A DNA stretch of 64,000 bases from Onchocerca lupi (Eukaryota > Nematoda > Chromadorea > Rhabditida > Onchocercidae): contig JAOVVO010000123.1 of assembly GCA_028564675.1 (NCBI GenBank), forward strand, positions 1 to 64,000, in the 5' to 3' direction. The stretch's first letter is position 1. Every line of letters starts with the position of its first letter. This document shows positions 37,454 to 50,899 of this stretch, piece after piece. The translations under genes and the position numbers were made by a program. The notes under the pieces are model-generated. The model saw only the letters and a list, made by a program, of their open reading frames with translations, did no database searches and was not told the DNA's origin.

Positions 37454-40400
37454 TTACTCTAGTAAAGCAATGTCGCGAGTAACCCAATCCAGATTAGTCA
37501 CCTGAAATTTCATTTTAATTTTACGATTTTTCAAAATTATTATTAATTCATTAGATCACCAGTAATCGTTTTCGTATGAATTAGCTGATCCACAGCAATT
37601 ATAGTTTTCTCGAAAATTCTGTATAATGTTTTGTCATAAATTTATAGGTGAATCATCCCAATACCGCAATTGACTGAATTAAACATCAAAATTAAAATGA
37701 GTAATAAATGAAGCCTTATAATACCAAGCAAATAAAATTAAAAAACCTGTACAAGTACTGTAGGCTGCCCTTTCCTCCGTATTCGATATTGCGTTGGAAG
37801 TTGGGATGTTCCAGAACTGGATACAGTTGTAATATATTCTTCAGATGCACGCGAACGTTGTCGCTCCATTGCAGCACGACCTACAAACATAAAAATTTGG
37901 CAAATAAGAATTATTAACCAGTAAAATGTGATGCATGACATTCGTTAGAAGATCTTTTCCATTGTGGTCTTAATGAATCAGTGGATTAATCTAACATCAC
38001 AAAATTTTGATTACCAGCACGAGTACGTGGTGTTCTTCTTGGCGTCCTTCGTTCCGCACCTTCCAAATATCCTGCTTCTAGTATCTTCTCAATTTCATCC
38101 ACAACACCCAAATCTTGTTTTCCTGAAATTGAAACATTTTTAAACAATAATAACTGCAAAATTTCAAAAGAAACTAAAGCCGAACTTCTTTAAACAAGAA
38201 AATGTGGCCGAATAATAAATTATCATCTAACTTTCGAAAAAAAAAAAAAAAAAAAAAACTTAATGAAAGATCCTATAGCGATTATCTCAGCTACTACATT
38301 TGTCTAAGTTCTACTGCAATAGCAGTCGTCAATTACTGAACAAATTAAAATTTAAAAAAAAAAAAATTGGATAAAATTCATTACTGTAAATAAGTCCAAA
38401 AAAAGAAATTTATAATTCTGAAAAGAAAAATTATCTTGATTAACATACTATTTCTCAAATATCCAAATAAAACTATCGCTAAAAATACCACCTCCCACAA
38501 TAAAACTAAATCTGGATTGCATCAAGAATTTTAATGCGTCGCGAATATATAATACCATTGATAATTATGTATCGACTTTTCAGGAACGGCTTCTAACTGT
38601 TTTAATAGCGAATGATTTCATCAGCTAAGTATGCTAAGTGCGCTGCAGTAGTTAAATGAAGTTATCGTGTTCATTTATAATTCTTTCTCGACATTAAAAC
38701 ATTGAATACCAAACCTGTTTTCAAGATACCCTCGATTGCAACAGTGCGATTCAGTGGTGATGCCGCAACTCCTGGCTGCAATGGCTTTAATGGTAGTCTT
38801 TTCTTCCTCTGATCCTCGCGTTCTTTTAGTTCACGCGTCTTTTCCATGTCGCGAATTATTTTCTAAATATATAAAATGCAAGCAGAAAATGATATTATTC
38901 TTCCGATCATTACTTTCTAAATATACATGTAATACAAGCAGAAAATGTTCTTTACGATCCTTCATTGTTCAAGTTTTGGGGTTTTTATATTTTGCACTGA
39001 GTATTTGCAATTCCGAAACCACATGAATTCTCATTGCAATGTTTCAAGCTTCAATCCTTTTCCATACTTACCTCGTAATCCTCTTTGAACAATTTCAAAT
39101 CACCGAAAAAAGCTTCCATGCTGTATTTTTTCGGGTCGAACGAATAATATTTCCTCAAAGATTCCCATCTTGCATTCATGGTGTTATACATCTGTAAATC
39201 ATATTTAAACTCTATTAGAATACTATCTAAATAAAATTCTAACTAATATTCTGGTATCTTGCTCACTATAATTAGTTCTAGAATTTATCCAAAATTTCCA
39301 TACTTATTTACAGTTTCCAAAATATTGAATTAACTAACTTTTTCTACAATTTCACATTCTATTTTTGCCTTTGATAGAAATGGACCCATTTTTTCAGAAA
39401 ACAAATCGTTCCCTGCTTGTTTGACAAATGTTTTCAGCTGATTTTCGATCTGCAAATAGAAGCCGATAGTTACATAATGTTATCAAACTAGTGCAAAATG
39501 CTTGATATGTTTTCAATGTTTGAATTGATGTACGTCAGAACAATGAGACAGTCTAAAGCTACGATATACAAAGTCAATTCAATATAAGTGTAAAACGTTA
39601 CATAAAAAGTTACCTTACTGAGCGCATTTTTCAAAGCCGAAATGCCTTTGGACACTTCTTCCGGATTAACACGTGAAGCTTTATCAACATGGAGGAATTC
39701 ATCTTTTGGGAAGTTTGCATATAAACCATTCGCTTCATTAGACATCCAACTTACGAGATAGTATAAGAGTGATTCGTTGTTATCTACATCCTTCGTACCA
39801 CTTAACTAAAATCGAGACCGTATAAGCAGAAAACCAAAAATCTCAAAAAAATAACCTTTCAACATCGAGTCGAGACATATATAAAATATTCGTGATATTC
39901 TAAAACATTCCAAAGTGAACACACCATACCTTTTTCAATACACTCATTTCGAATCCGAATATATCCTTATATGTCTTCGATGAGTGCCCCATATAATTTC
40001 CAACCAAAAGAACCATTTCTAGAAACATTTTGAAGCCAGTTGAAGTCCGAATTTCATCACATGCCTCTATCACAGCCGATATATTCTAAAATAATGCAAT
40101 GAAGTAAGTTAGCTACCATTTTCCAAAAACACTTTCGTTTGTTAAATTTACATATCAAATAAGACCATTCAGTCAATTTAGCACTAAAATAAATGAAGTC
40201 AGTAAGAAAATAAGGAAAACGATTTTGCATAAGTACTGTATAATATCAGGAATATAAACCGGTTTCAAATCGTTCAGAGTTTTATCAAATTCCAGCATGA
40301 AAATCATAGAATCCAGTCGTGCTGGCAATCCTTTTATTGAAGCTAGTGTTGCAGCAAACTAGAAAATACAAGTCAAATTAAAGAGAATTGAAACATTAAA

Positions 40401-43400
40401 AAAGTTAAATTGAAAATTTATTTTCAGATAAGAAATGTATGCTTAAAGTTACTTGTTCGCCTTCTGGCATTTCGCTGAATTTGTTACCAGCCAAATCCTG
40501 AAGTTTCTGCAATATATCAGACGGTGGTAAAGCATTTCTCAGTTGCTGCATTGTTCCCGAAGATATTACTCGATCATCAATTTCCAGCAAAATCCGTTTC
40601 CATTCCTCCAACGGTATCTTCTGCGATCCTTGCAAAATGGCTTAAAAAAGGAAATCGGTGCATAAAAAACTACTCAATTCAAAAATCACTAAAAAAACCT
40701 GTATAATTTAGGAAAAAAATTTTTTGGGAATTGATCTTTAAATACCAAGATTTTGCAAGATCTTTTCGTCTTGTATGACTAGTGGTTTTCGAACTTTCTT
40801 CTTCGGCAAACTCTTTCCACTCGTTGTTGAATCGGACTCCGTATTATTTTGTCGACTACAAATAAAGCTATTATGCGAGTAATTTCGAATTATTTCTAGA
40901 TCAAATTAATTATAACTACCTCACTTTCTTATAGCTCATAAAATTGTTCCTTGACAATTGTCAATTGCTTAAAAAAATCTTCATTTTTCTTTATGAATCA
41001 CAATATTTAGATATCGGACGAATCATTTATTATATTAAAATGAAAAGTTTATCCGAATTATGTTAAGAATAACAATAGAGAAACAGCTATCTAAATCTTT
41101 ATCCTAAATGAAGAAGCAAAAATTCTACATCGTTGAAAATTTCTTCTTCAATGTCTCAAACAATCGCTCATTGGCGAATTTCTCTTCCGCTGTTTGCGCC
41201 CAAAAAGATTCTTTACTGATTTCTTTGGGTATGATCTAAAAAAAAAAGAAAGGAAAAACTTTGTATAAGAGAATAATAATCTATCTATGTATGAATTGTC
41301 CCATTTTTATAAAGATTTTAGAGCATCTGAAAAATTTACCGTTGCCGAGCTCCATGGAATTTTTTTCATTGGCACATTTACTTCACGACGTGGTTTCTTT
41401 TTTAGATATTCTGGCAGCTCGGGACTTACCACTTTATTCAAGAATCCAGGTGGTGGTGGCGGTCCAGGTGGGCCTTGTCCGCCTGGAAGTGGTGGTGGTG
41501 GTGGAGGGCCTCCTATAATCGCTTCATAAAAAATATCACTGCATGTTTTCAAAATTTTTGAAAAAAAACTTCTGAAAGAGAAATTTTTTTTCTTAAAAAA
41601 ATGAATGTTTAAAGTGAATTTACCAGATGACAGTAAAGGTGGAGGTGGAGGTGGAGGCGGAGGTGGAGGTGGTACAAACGATGGTAATGGAGGTGGAGGC
41701 GGGCCTCCTATTACGGGAGGTATCTTCTTATCTGTTGTTTCAATATAGGTTTCTGGTGGAGATAAACGGCTTGTTGGTGGAGGAAGAGGCACACTTGGAT
41801 CTTTAATCTGAAAAAAAGAGACAGATGATTTGGACCTAAATTACAATAGAATAGAAACCAAAGTTAAATATTAATGAAGGGCTTATAAAATTTTACATGT
41901 TTTCGAAGTTGCTCTGCTTCATTTGCAAACTCCTCCATTCTTTTATAATATTGGCTCAATTTGGCTAAGGCTTCATTTTTTGCCTGTGTAGCTGTTTCCA
42001 CACGTTTATTTGCTTGTCTTTCTTCTTCGCCATCTTCTAAGGCATCTGAAAGCAATCGATCAATCTATCCGATAAATTATTTGGAAATGTGAGCAAAAAA
42101 TATACAAAATATGAAATATGCTTTTTTAAATACAGAAAATAGGATCAAGACTTATGAATTTAACAACAGTTGTATATATAAAATGTCTACTGACCGAGAA
42201 AATGAATGACATCCTGAGTGAATTCAAATTTTCCACGGAAATCAGGATCCACACATGTCTTCGGTAGAACGATTTCTGAGATGCAATTTTCAATCAACCG
42301 AAAATATTCTGTCCTATAAAACAAAATATTTGAAATAATATAAAACATATTTCACATTTCAACATATTGAATTGGAAAAAAAAATTCATTTTTTCAAAAT
42401 TCAAAAATCAAAAATTCATTTGGTATGTCTCCACCTTACGTTATTGTCGTCGGTTACCAGAAGAAGGTGTTGCAGAATGCTCAAAAATGGCCCTTCGGCT
42501 CTAGTGTTCTTCACACCAGCTAACAAAATGTTATAGCAACAGTCCGGCTCTTCATACTCTCCTTTTCTGAAATGAAATATTGTTAAATGATTCATGGACC
42601 ATGTGCTCTATAAATGCGCATGCTTCCAGTACAGAACTTTCTCAGTTAAAAGAGCAAAGTATTACAGATTGAAAAAATTCACTGACTTTCATTAGTTTCC
42701 CTCTTGAAATAAAGCGATTAAAAAATCACGAGAATATAATAATAATAACGAACATTTGTTCAAACCGATTTACAAGTTCAGCAAAATCAGCTTCTTTGAT
42801 TCGACAGAAATTATCATACTGTTTTTTAACTGCTTCCAAAGTGCAACTTTCCAAAAACTATAAATATATATTACGTCTTCTATTAACACATAATAATGGA
42901 AATCGGCCTAGCAACTGAAGTCACTTTCAACTGACTTCATTACTAAAGAATCTTTCAGAACAGTTACAGATCTGCTTAATTTGACTCATAAATACTTCAT
43001 TTTTTAATGGCATCCCTCCCTCTACTGAGATCTTTATTCAAGTGGAGATAAAATTAAGTTCCTGGTATTCCAAATACACACTACATCATACTGATAAAAG
43101 CGAAATAACCACAAAGCATTATTTTTCATCAATCGACATCACTGACAGAAAATAATAAATGAGTATAAAATTTAGCGTCTAATGAGCTTTTGAAATCTAA
43201 TTAAATCGAAGTTTACATAAAACTGAATTCAACCTGAACACAATCATACATGCCAGCACGCATAAATTCACTCCTCCAATGCATCCGAATTTGCCAAGCA
43301 GCTTCAGCAGATGCACGACCTTCCTCCGTAGTTGTATCATCTGGCTCCGGCACGTTCAGCATAACATTTACCAATGTCATAGCTTTCTTCTAAAATGACT

Positions 43401-46344
43401 GGCTAGCTTATATAAACGTTATTTTTTTAATGCATGAATGTATTCCTTTAACAGCATTAAAGTAATGCTGGCTTCTTTTCTTGGATAAGAATTCCCAAAA
43501 TTATTTTCCGAGAAAAAAGGAATAAAAAAAAGAAAAAAATGAATTTTGAAAAATTATCCGAATTAAATTACAACTAACCACTACATCGAGGCGGTTTGAC
43601 TTATTTAGACAGCTGACAATACAGCGAAATCTCTCGCATTTTCGTAATCGAGCTTCTTCGGTTAAGGCTTGCAAAAGTGTCTCACGACTAAAAATCCAAA
43701 ATATTTTCTACATTGTAATAAAAATAAATGGGAGTTGAATTTTTTCTAATTTAATTTTACATTTGATGAAAATCCGAATGTAAAATAATCAAAAGCAATA
43801 TTTTCTTTGCTAGTTTAATTTGAAATCACTTCTCATATTTCAAAAATAACCAACCCTCTGAGTTCAAATTTATCATCATTGACGAAAGTAACGACACCCA
43901 AGAGACTCACTGTTACAAATTTCAGTGAGTCCCAATGATCCAAAGATGGTTTGCCGGAAGCCACCGAGAGTACGCCAACTAAGCATGGAAACATTTTCGA
44001 TTGACGTCTGAAGCACATTTCCATTCCAGGCTTAAACAAATTTTACTTTATTTTTTTTTCTTTTTTTTTTTTGCTTTTTAAGATATATAAATATTTACAT
44101 AATTTGAAAACGAATTTCAAAAATGTAAAGTCAATTTGACGGGATAAGAAAGTCAATAAAACTTCTACTTAACATAGTTCTTTCTAAAAACCTGAACTGT
44201 GATCTCAAAAAACTTGACATATACGATCTAATGGATTAATTATTAATTTTTGAGATCTTTAGAACAAAATTTCAAGATTTTCTCATATCCTTTCCGACAT
44301 TAATCAAATAAGTTTATAGTACTTTTACATTAACACTTACCCATGTATTGACAACAGATTTCAAACATTTGACACTGTCATGAAGTTGCAAAACATGCTC
44401 TTCCTCTCGTTCAGAATTCTCTAACAGTCGCAGGGATTCGATGAGATTGTGCATTATGCGGAATAATAACTGAAGACCACCTTGTTTGCCGAACTATAAA
44501 AAAAAATATGGAAAAATTTCCACAAGCATTATTTTCTCAATAGCTAATCTCATTCTATAAAATTATTATCCTGTTCTTTGAAAAAAAAAAAAAAAAAAAA
44601 ATGAATCAAAAAGAAAATTAAAACAATTAAACTTTAATTATCATAATATTTCGACTTTCACAATCTATATCAATTCTCTCCTTTTGTATCCCCTTTTTTT
44701 CTCAAGCGCTTTTTATCCCTTCTTTGAAGTGACAAACATAAAGTTTTCAATTCCTTTTATCTTATTATCTAAGATGAGAAATTAAGATAGAATATCATTT
44801 TCATCGTGTCATAATTAGCAGAATTTTGTTAGAATTACTGAAACCAATATCGTTAAATTGTACCTCCTTAATCCAATCTACTTTCTGAACACTAAGCTGG
44901 ACTTTCAGATCTTTCAGCACATCCTTCATTATTCTAGCCTCTTCTTCCGATGCCAGCATTCTTTCCATGCGTCGAATCAGATCAATCGGTCGCTGAAAAT
45001 TTTTTCTTAAATCATTCTTGAATCTGAAATACTATTTTGCGAAATTTTTGTATGAAGTCTCTTTGGACTGTTTTGATTTATTCCAATGTTTAAAATAGGC
45101 TAATATTTAAATAGTTTAAAGAAGAACCTTGGAATTTTCTTGATTAGACATATTAAGTCGTTGAGATTGACAAACCATTTGTCGCTTCTTTTCCATATCA
45201 TTGTCTGCTAACAAAGCACGAAATTTTTCATCTTTTATATTCATTTGCTTCTGAAATTTAACTAAAAAGTAATAATTGTTGATATACAATTAGTTTTCAG
45301 ACCATTCTGAAATCTGAACAAAAATTTATCTGGATCCTCGTTTCTTAAAAAATTTTTGAAAGCATTAGGAAAAACTTATCTATACAGTTAATAATGTATC
45401 TTACCAGTAATTCAGCAAATGCGGCATTAACTTGATCATCATTCATCCGTTTAACCTCATAATAACTGGATTCCATTGCTGCTTTACTTGTTTCCGGTAA
45501 ACTTGCGCAATCTGCTTCTGGCTAAAACTTCATGCTAATAACTTATTCAAAACATTTACACTAAAATGACCTTGATGATGGTAATGGCAGACTATTTTCT
45601 TCTTTTTATTAGTTAATAAAGAGTAAAGCAAAAACTATCTTGAAAGTTCTATTATAAACTAAAATGGAAGTAAAAAATGAAAAATTTTAAAGATTAAATG
45701 ATTAATTCAAAGTATTGAAAATTGAACTCCAATGTAGTTATAGAAAAACATAGTCAAAAAACGAGTAGCAAACATATTCTCGTATAAAGAGATTCGAAAT
45801 TTCAAAAAAGTTTCACATAAGCAAGGTTTCAAATCAAAAATTTAAATTTGAAATCTCCCGCTCAATTGTTATTGCATCTATCACACCTTTGAGATGCAAT
45901 AACAACTTGATGATTTTAATATCTCAAACTTTCTCTTCTCATGTGATTTTAAACATAATATTCTATCATTTAGCAAAACAAAACTGAACAGGAATTAGGA
46001 ATTTATCTGGAATAATTATGAAGAATTAAAAGAAAAGACGTCCTTTTAATTCTTTTAATTTCCAGTATGCAAACTTTTGAAATTATAAAATTTACATATT
46101 CATATATGATATGAGATCGGAAAAACTTTTGAGAACGAATAAATTTGTTGAACTTTAATCAAATTGCTACAATAGATTTTTATGGTTAAATGAATCATTT
46201 AAATGAATTTTTTTAAACAAAAAACAAACAAACCAGGGATCGAAGAGATAAGCTGGAAAAAATATTTTGATGATGACCATTTTCCGGCCGAATACTTCGT
46301 AAACTTCCGCTATCTTTCCCTTTGTACTTCTTTGATCCAAACAT
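37454..46344 (-). CDS. cyk-1: Diaphanous-related formin (CYK-1-like), 1147 aa
   Basis: Nucleates and elongates actin filaments under Rho control. The nematode member CYK-1 builds the cytokinetic ring (family knowledge). Exons on the minus strand: 46344-46234, 45521-45405, 45250-45128, 44992-44864, 44493-44341, 44030-43855, 43687-43579, 43389-43234, 42857-42766, 42566-42435, 42313-42195, 42045-41897, 41807-41624, 41512-41340, 41235-41129, 40855-40746, 40640-40453, 40358-40260, 40085-39930, 39805-39614, 39449-39339, 39191-39072, 38862-38715, 38122-38015, 37880-37747, 37501-37454; all in frame. In order: GBD/FH3 armadillo region (residues about 40-480, with GPFLSILQHLLLVTDD), coiled coil, FH1 polyproline (about 525-610), FH2 (about 620-1010, with LLVGNYMGHSSK and FLHVDKASRV), and a DAD-like tail (GVVDEIEKILEAGYL plus RRTPRRTPR). 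The last exon is tiny, and reading through its donor would add only VF before a stop. An E2F-like site lies upstream. Confidence 0.92.
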
Positions 46345-46534
46345 AATCGAATCAATCTTTAATATTAACAAATCGCAAACAGCAAAATAGAAATATTTTA
46401 TATTTTGTGCAAAGAAATTTTTAAGTTAATGAAGTTTTTGAGATTTTTCGAATCTTTATCCAAAAACGCATGAATATGACCATTGATCTCTCATAAAATT
46501 ATATCTCCGACATCAATCATTTCTTAGTCCAGAA

Positions 46535-46543
46535 GGCGGGAAA
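46535..46543 (-). promoter_or_regulatory. E2F-like site upstream of the formin gene
   Basis: The minus strand reads TTTCCCGCC, an E2F/DP consensus form, about 190 bp before the formin ATG and in its orientation. A cell-cycle link would suit a cytokinesis formin, but a 9 bp match alone is weak evidence. Confidence 0.3.
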
Positions 46544-46880
46544 TGAAAAATAACATTGCCTCCACATCCCAACTACTTCATATTCGCCGATCCACCTCAT
46601 TGTATGAGTTAACCCAACCAGCAGTGAGAGAGCAATTTTCGAATAGAAATCCAATGTGAACTTTAACCTTTTTACCCGGTACGATCTGATTATGAGAATA
46701 TCCGCTTCATAGCCAGATGATAGGAGTTGAAATTTTATTTGTGAAATTGGAAAGAAAATTGAATTCCTCTGTTTCTCTTCTCTTTTTTCTTTTTCTCTCT
46801 CACTGTTTCAAAAAAAAAAAACGGTGGGAGATCGTTTCCACGGGAAGATGAGGACGAATAATGAAGATGGGAAGGTCATA

Positions 46881-46897
46881 TGATGATGATGATGATG
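46881..46897. repeat. (GAT)n microsatellite
   Basis: Five to six GAT triplets in spacer DNA. Confidence 0.85.
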
Positions 46898-47145
46898 CTT
46901 TTTTCCCGTGAGCCAAATGGACGGATCTACAGTTTCCAGTGACCCTGAATCAGGAAGGTGTTCCTATTCCATTTTTTACGAATTGGTCTTTTTTCCTCTG
47001 CTAAATCTCGATCTCGATCTCGATCCTTTTCTCTCTTTGGTATTATTCTCGACAAAATTATATGTGAAACAATGGATTCATACAGTATTGTTCAATATTA
47101 ATTTACATTATTACGGATTGGACATATCTATTTTGATAAATAAAT

Positions 47146-47312
47146 ATCAGACATCATATCATATTAGAATCTTTAAAAAAAAAATTGTTTTTGAAATTTA
47201 AAAAAAAAATCACATCATATTAGGATCATAAAAAAAGAAAAAACCATATTATATTAGATTCTTATAAAAAAATCACATCATATTAGAAGCTCCAAAAAAA
47301 AAGAAAAAAAAG
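47146..47312. repeat. A-rich CATATTAG interspersed repeat, about 4 copies
   Basis: The core CATCATATTAGAATCT, or close variants, recurs four times, each followed by a run of A (47148, 47209, 47245, 47270 approximately). Unit length varies from about 30 to 60 bp because the A runs vary. Confidence 0.7.
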
Positions 47313-48532
47313 TAGCGGAATCTTAGCAATGAAATTTTAGAAAAGATAGTATCAGTAGTGAAAGATTGATATCACTGGAAAGCATCACTGAGAGTAAAAA
47401 TTTAGTCTTTGATTCAGAAAAAGAAATAAAATGGTACAGTTAAGAAAGGATGATGTAATGATAAATGATTTTGAAGAATCATGAAACATATGATCGTAAT
47501 ATTTGCTTGTATCCCATCTGTTATTAAGCACTTTTTAATTTTTGTCTTCAGTATTCTTTTAATGTTTATCTTTGTTTACCTTTCATTCTTTCAAAGTTTG
47601 ATAATTGCAGATAATTGAGATACAATTGAAAAGAAGCGGAGGAATGACGCAACGACAAGAAATTGTAAGATTAAGTAACATAGCAATTTATCGCACTTTT
47701 CCATCAATCTAAAATATTTCCAGATCATATATCGGGGCATCTGTTCGAAATCAGGACTTCTCAAAAACACAAAAGCCGTCTTGGCGTGATGCCAGCCTTC
47801 ATCACAAATCCGGCATATTTCGAATGGTGATAGTAATATCATATAATCATTAGCATAGAACACAGACAAATATATCCGCAAATATGGAAGAGAAGTGAGA
47901 AAAACCAGTACTCGAAATATGAAGTGATTTTATCACATGCAATATTTCAAACAATTTTATTATTAGAGATGAGAAACTTTATAAAATGTCAATAATCAAA
48001 TTTATATCTATACTCAGTTACTAACTCACTGATAAGAAATTTCAATGTAAGGAATTCTAAGAAATCTCAAACTTTACTCTTGGAAAGAAGACTATTTTAA
48101 ATTAGGATGAGTGATTTTAACTTTAAAAGCATTAAGAAATATATAAACATTTTTCATCAATCCAGTTTCTGCGATTATTTCATTCAATTCATCAACAAAA
48201 GTGCTATGAAGTATCACACATTCTCATTTTCATCAATGAATTCCGAATTTCATTGGGGGAAGACTGAAATACAAAAATTTTCTGAATGGATCGAATTTTG
48301 GAATAACCTTTTTCTCTCGCTTTTTAATCTCTTTCATTTTAAATAGATGTAGAATTGAACTTCCACTTTCAATCACAATTTCGTCCAGAAAAATTCCTCA
48401 GATTCTTTACTCATAGTTATGTCTCAGATGTGTCTGTTGAAATATGAATTTTTTATGGATAATTTTCCGGAAATATCGCAGATTCATCAATTATTTCTCA
48501 CTAGATATATCCGATCACGCGAAACTTCATCT

Positions 48533-48752
48533 AGTCTATGTAAATAAAAATGTCCGCTTCCTTCTGACTGTCACAATTATAATGGACTAAAAAAAAGTAG
48601 TATGTCCAAGGCGTATATTAGCCACTGATTTATATAAAAATACGTACCTATTCGAATGCAATGTTATGTAAAATTTCAAAGCAATCGGTGAAGAACTGGA
48701 AACGTCGTTTCAAAAGCCACAACGAACATTTACATTTTTATTTATATAGATT
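48533..48752. mobile_element. 220 bp element with 21 bp terminal inverted repeats
   Basis: The left end, AGTCTATGTAAATAAAAATG plus T, is the reverse complement of the right end (48732-48752) with two mismatches over 21 bp. The inside has no coding capacity. A related block follows at 48935-49034, matching the right 95-100 bp of this copy at roughly 80 percent by eye, including CAAAGCAATCGGTGAAG, CACAACGAACATTTA and the same TTTTTATTTATATAGAT end. This fits a non-autonomous (MITE-like or Helitron-derived) element. The superfamily cannot be decided, and target-site duplications are not obvious. Confidence 0.55.
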
Positions 48753-48934
48753 ATCTGTCGACTATTGTCGAGCAGTGAATCAATGACTGGTAGCCTCACT
48801 CTGTTTATCTGTTAATCGCTGCATTTTGGCGGGAAACATGTTTGTCCTTACGACGTTTTGGCGATGAATATATCTGTCCTTACGGAGAGGAAAAAAAAAA
48901 GTAGGTATATCTATATAGAAACACGCGCTATTGG

Positions 48935-49034
48935 AATTCAACATTGTGTCAAAATTTTCAAAGCAATCGGTGAAGTACTTGTAATGTTGTGTCAAAAGTC
49001 ACAACGAACATTTATATTTTTATTTATATAGATG
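48935..49034. mobile_element. Partial second copy of the inverted-repeat element
   Basis: This block is related to the right half of the element ending at 48752 and shares its end sequence. Its left part (48753-48934) differs and contains two copies of TGTCCTTACG. It may be a decayed or recombined copy. Confidence 0.55.
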
Positions 49035-49558
49035 GATTGTCGGATGAATAGGAGTTATGATCGTAATAGGTGATTGCATTTTATTCTAGTAAGCTGATAA
49101 TATGATATTCGTCATCTAGATAATCTTATTTATTAGCATTTTGTAAGGTAAATGCATGAAAAATTGACACATTTTCTTTTTACCTTACGTATTTAATATT
49201 TCCAGATCTCAATAAATTAATCCAGCAACTTTCTCGATCTCTCTTCTTCCTACTGAGAAAAAAGAAATTACGACAAAAAAAACTTTGGATTTTCAATTTC
49301 ATTTTAGTTCTCTCTGATTTTCAGATTTGATATGTTTTTAACTTTTAAGCTCTAAATAATAAGTACTACTATCGCTTTGTGTGAAATCTTTGCTACGATT
49401 TCCCATATCTACCGTAAAATTGCACATATTCAAGAATGAATACAATTTATCTCAATTTCTGCCGATCACAAAATCGATCATTCTTTAATAAACAGTATTA
49501 CTTTTTACATCGCTTCAGAATAATCTTCAAAAATCTAACTATATCAAATCTAATGATT

Positions 49559-49640
49559 TCAGATGCTAAGTCAGTTATGATTAATCTAAGAATATCAGAT
49601 GCTATACAAATTATGACATCTATGGACATCAGATGCTACC
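49559..49640. repeat. TCAGATGCTA repeat, 34-36 bp spacing
   Basis: TCAGATGCTA occurs at 49559, 49595 and 49629 with related sequence between the copies. Confidence 0.7.
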
Positions 49641-50874
49641 GGTTTTTCGAGTTCTCTCCGATCTACACCATCTTATTCAATCCTGTACAGAATAAGCGAA
49701 AAGAAAAAGAATCAGTACTGCTTGCTTTCTCAGACGGTCTTTTCAGTTGAGGATAGAAAAAGCAAAATGTATTGTACAAAATTACTTATTTCTGATTGAA
49801 ATTTCAAACATATCACACAGACACAGGACGTTTATACATACATACAAACACAAGACATAAGAATATAAAAAAACTATTTTCTTTCAATTCGATTCTCATA
49901 AACTATTGTCGACGTTCACTTGTGCTGTGATGTATATATTATGCATGCACGCATGTAAACATGCTAATAAATACAAATAATTGCCATTTTCTTTAGAATT
50001 CAAAATTTCATCTGTCACATATAAACATGTCAAACGTAGACACACACGCACTAATTCACATACAATGAACATTCTCATATGAAATATTTATATATTTGAG
50101 AAAGTTTGTAAATACGTTTCGAAGTTCAGAATTTCATTTGGATAAATAATGGGAAAGTTATCTGATCAGATTTCAACTGAAACTATTTCTTTTGGAAAGA
50201 TTTCTAAATCTTGTGAAAGAAAAAATCTTGCAGAAGGAAAATGAACATCAACTGAAAAAGATATAAATTCCACCAAAATTTCCCCTTTTTTCCTTCGCTC
50301 GTTTTACCATCAATAATTAGCACTTATCATTAATATACACATAATCTTTTTTCTTTTTTTTTTGTAGAACCCTCAACTGCTCAAAAAAAAAGGAAAAAAA
50401 AAAAACTTCAGTTTTTTAATTAAACAACATTCTCTGTTTACTATATAAATTAGCAAAGTACATCGTTTTATTGTTTATGATTAAGACAATTATTCTTTAT
50501 ACATCTATTTTTAGTGCTACGAATTTCAACCACACGAAGAATTTCTAAAACAATAAAATGGGTATCTATAATATAAATATATCTCATGAGAGTTTCTTTG
50601 CGATATAATAAATTAGATGTATATTTTAATTAGTTCTAATTCTTTCATATATGCTCTTAAATGTCTTTTTCAAGTGAATACAATCGTACATATTTTTTTT
50701 TTCATTTCAAAATTCTATTTCGAAAATAATTTGCTTGCACAAATAAATAATAATATGACCATGAAAAAGGCATTGAGTATGAACATCTGCTTAGTTTTCT
50801 CGACAAATTCCTGCATAGTCCTTCCTTTCCGATTTTTCAAAACAAAACAATTAAAGAAATTTCTATTAAATTAT

Positions 50875-50899
50875 TTATATATATATATATATATATATA
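50875..50899. repeat. (TA)n microsatellite
   Basis: About twelve TA dinucleotides in spacer DNA. Confidence 0.9.

Noticed and set aside
41261..41529. Plus-strand glycine-rich frames
   Set aside because: They are the antisense of the formin FH1 polyproline exons and have no splice or start context of their own.
47591..47881. 96-codon minus-strand frame
   Set aside because: Frames of this length are expected a few times in 64 kb of such DNA, and no family was recognised.
48825..48836. TTTGGCGGGAAA, a perfect E2F-like site
   Set aside because: It lies in the repeat-derived region between two element copies, more than 2 kb from any gene start.
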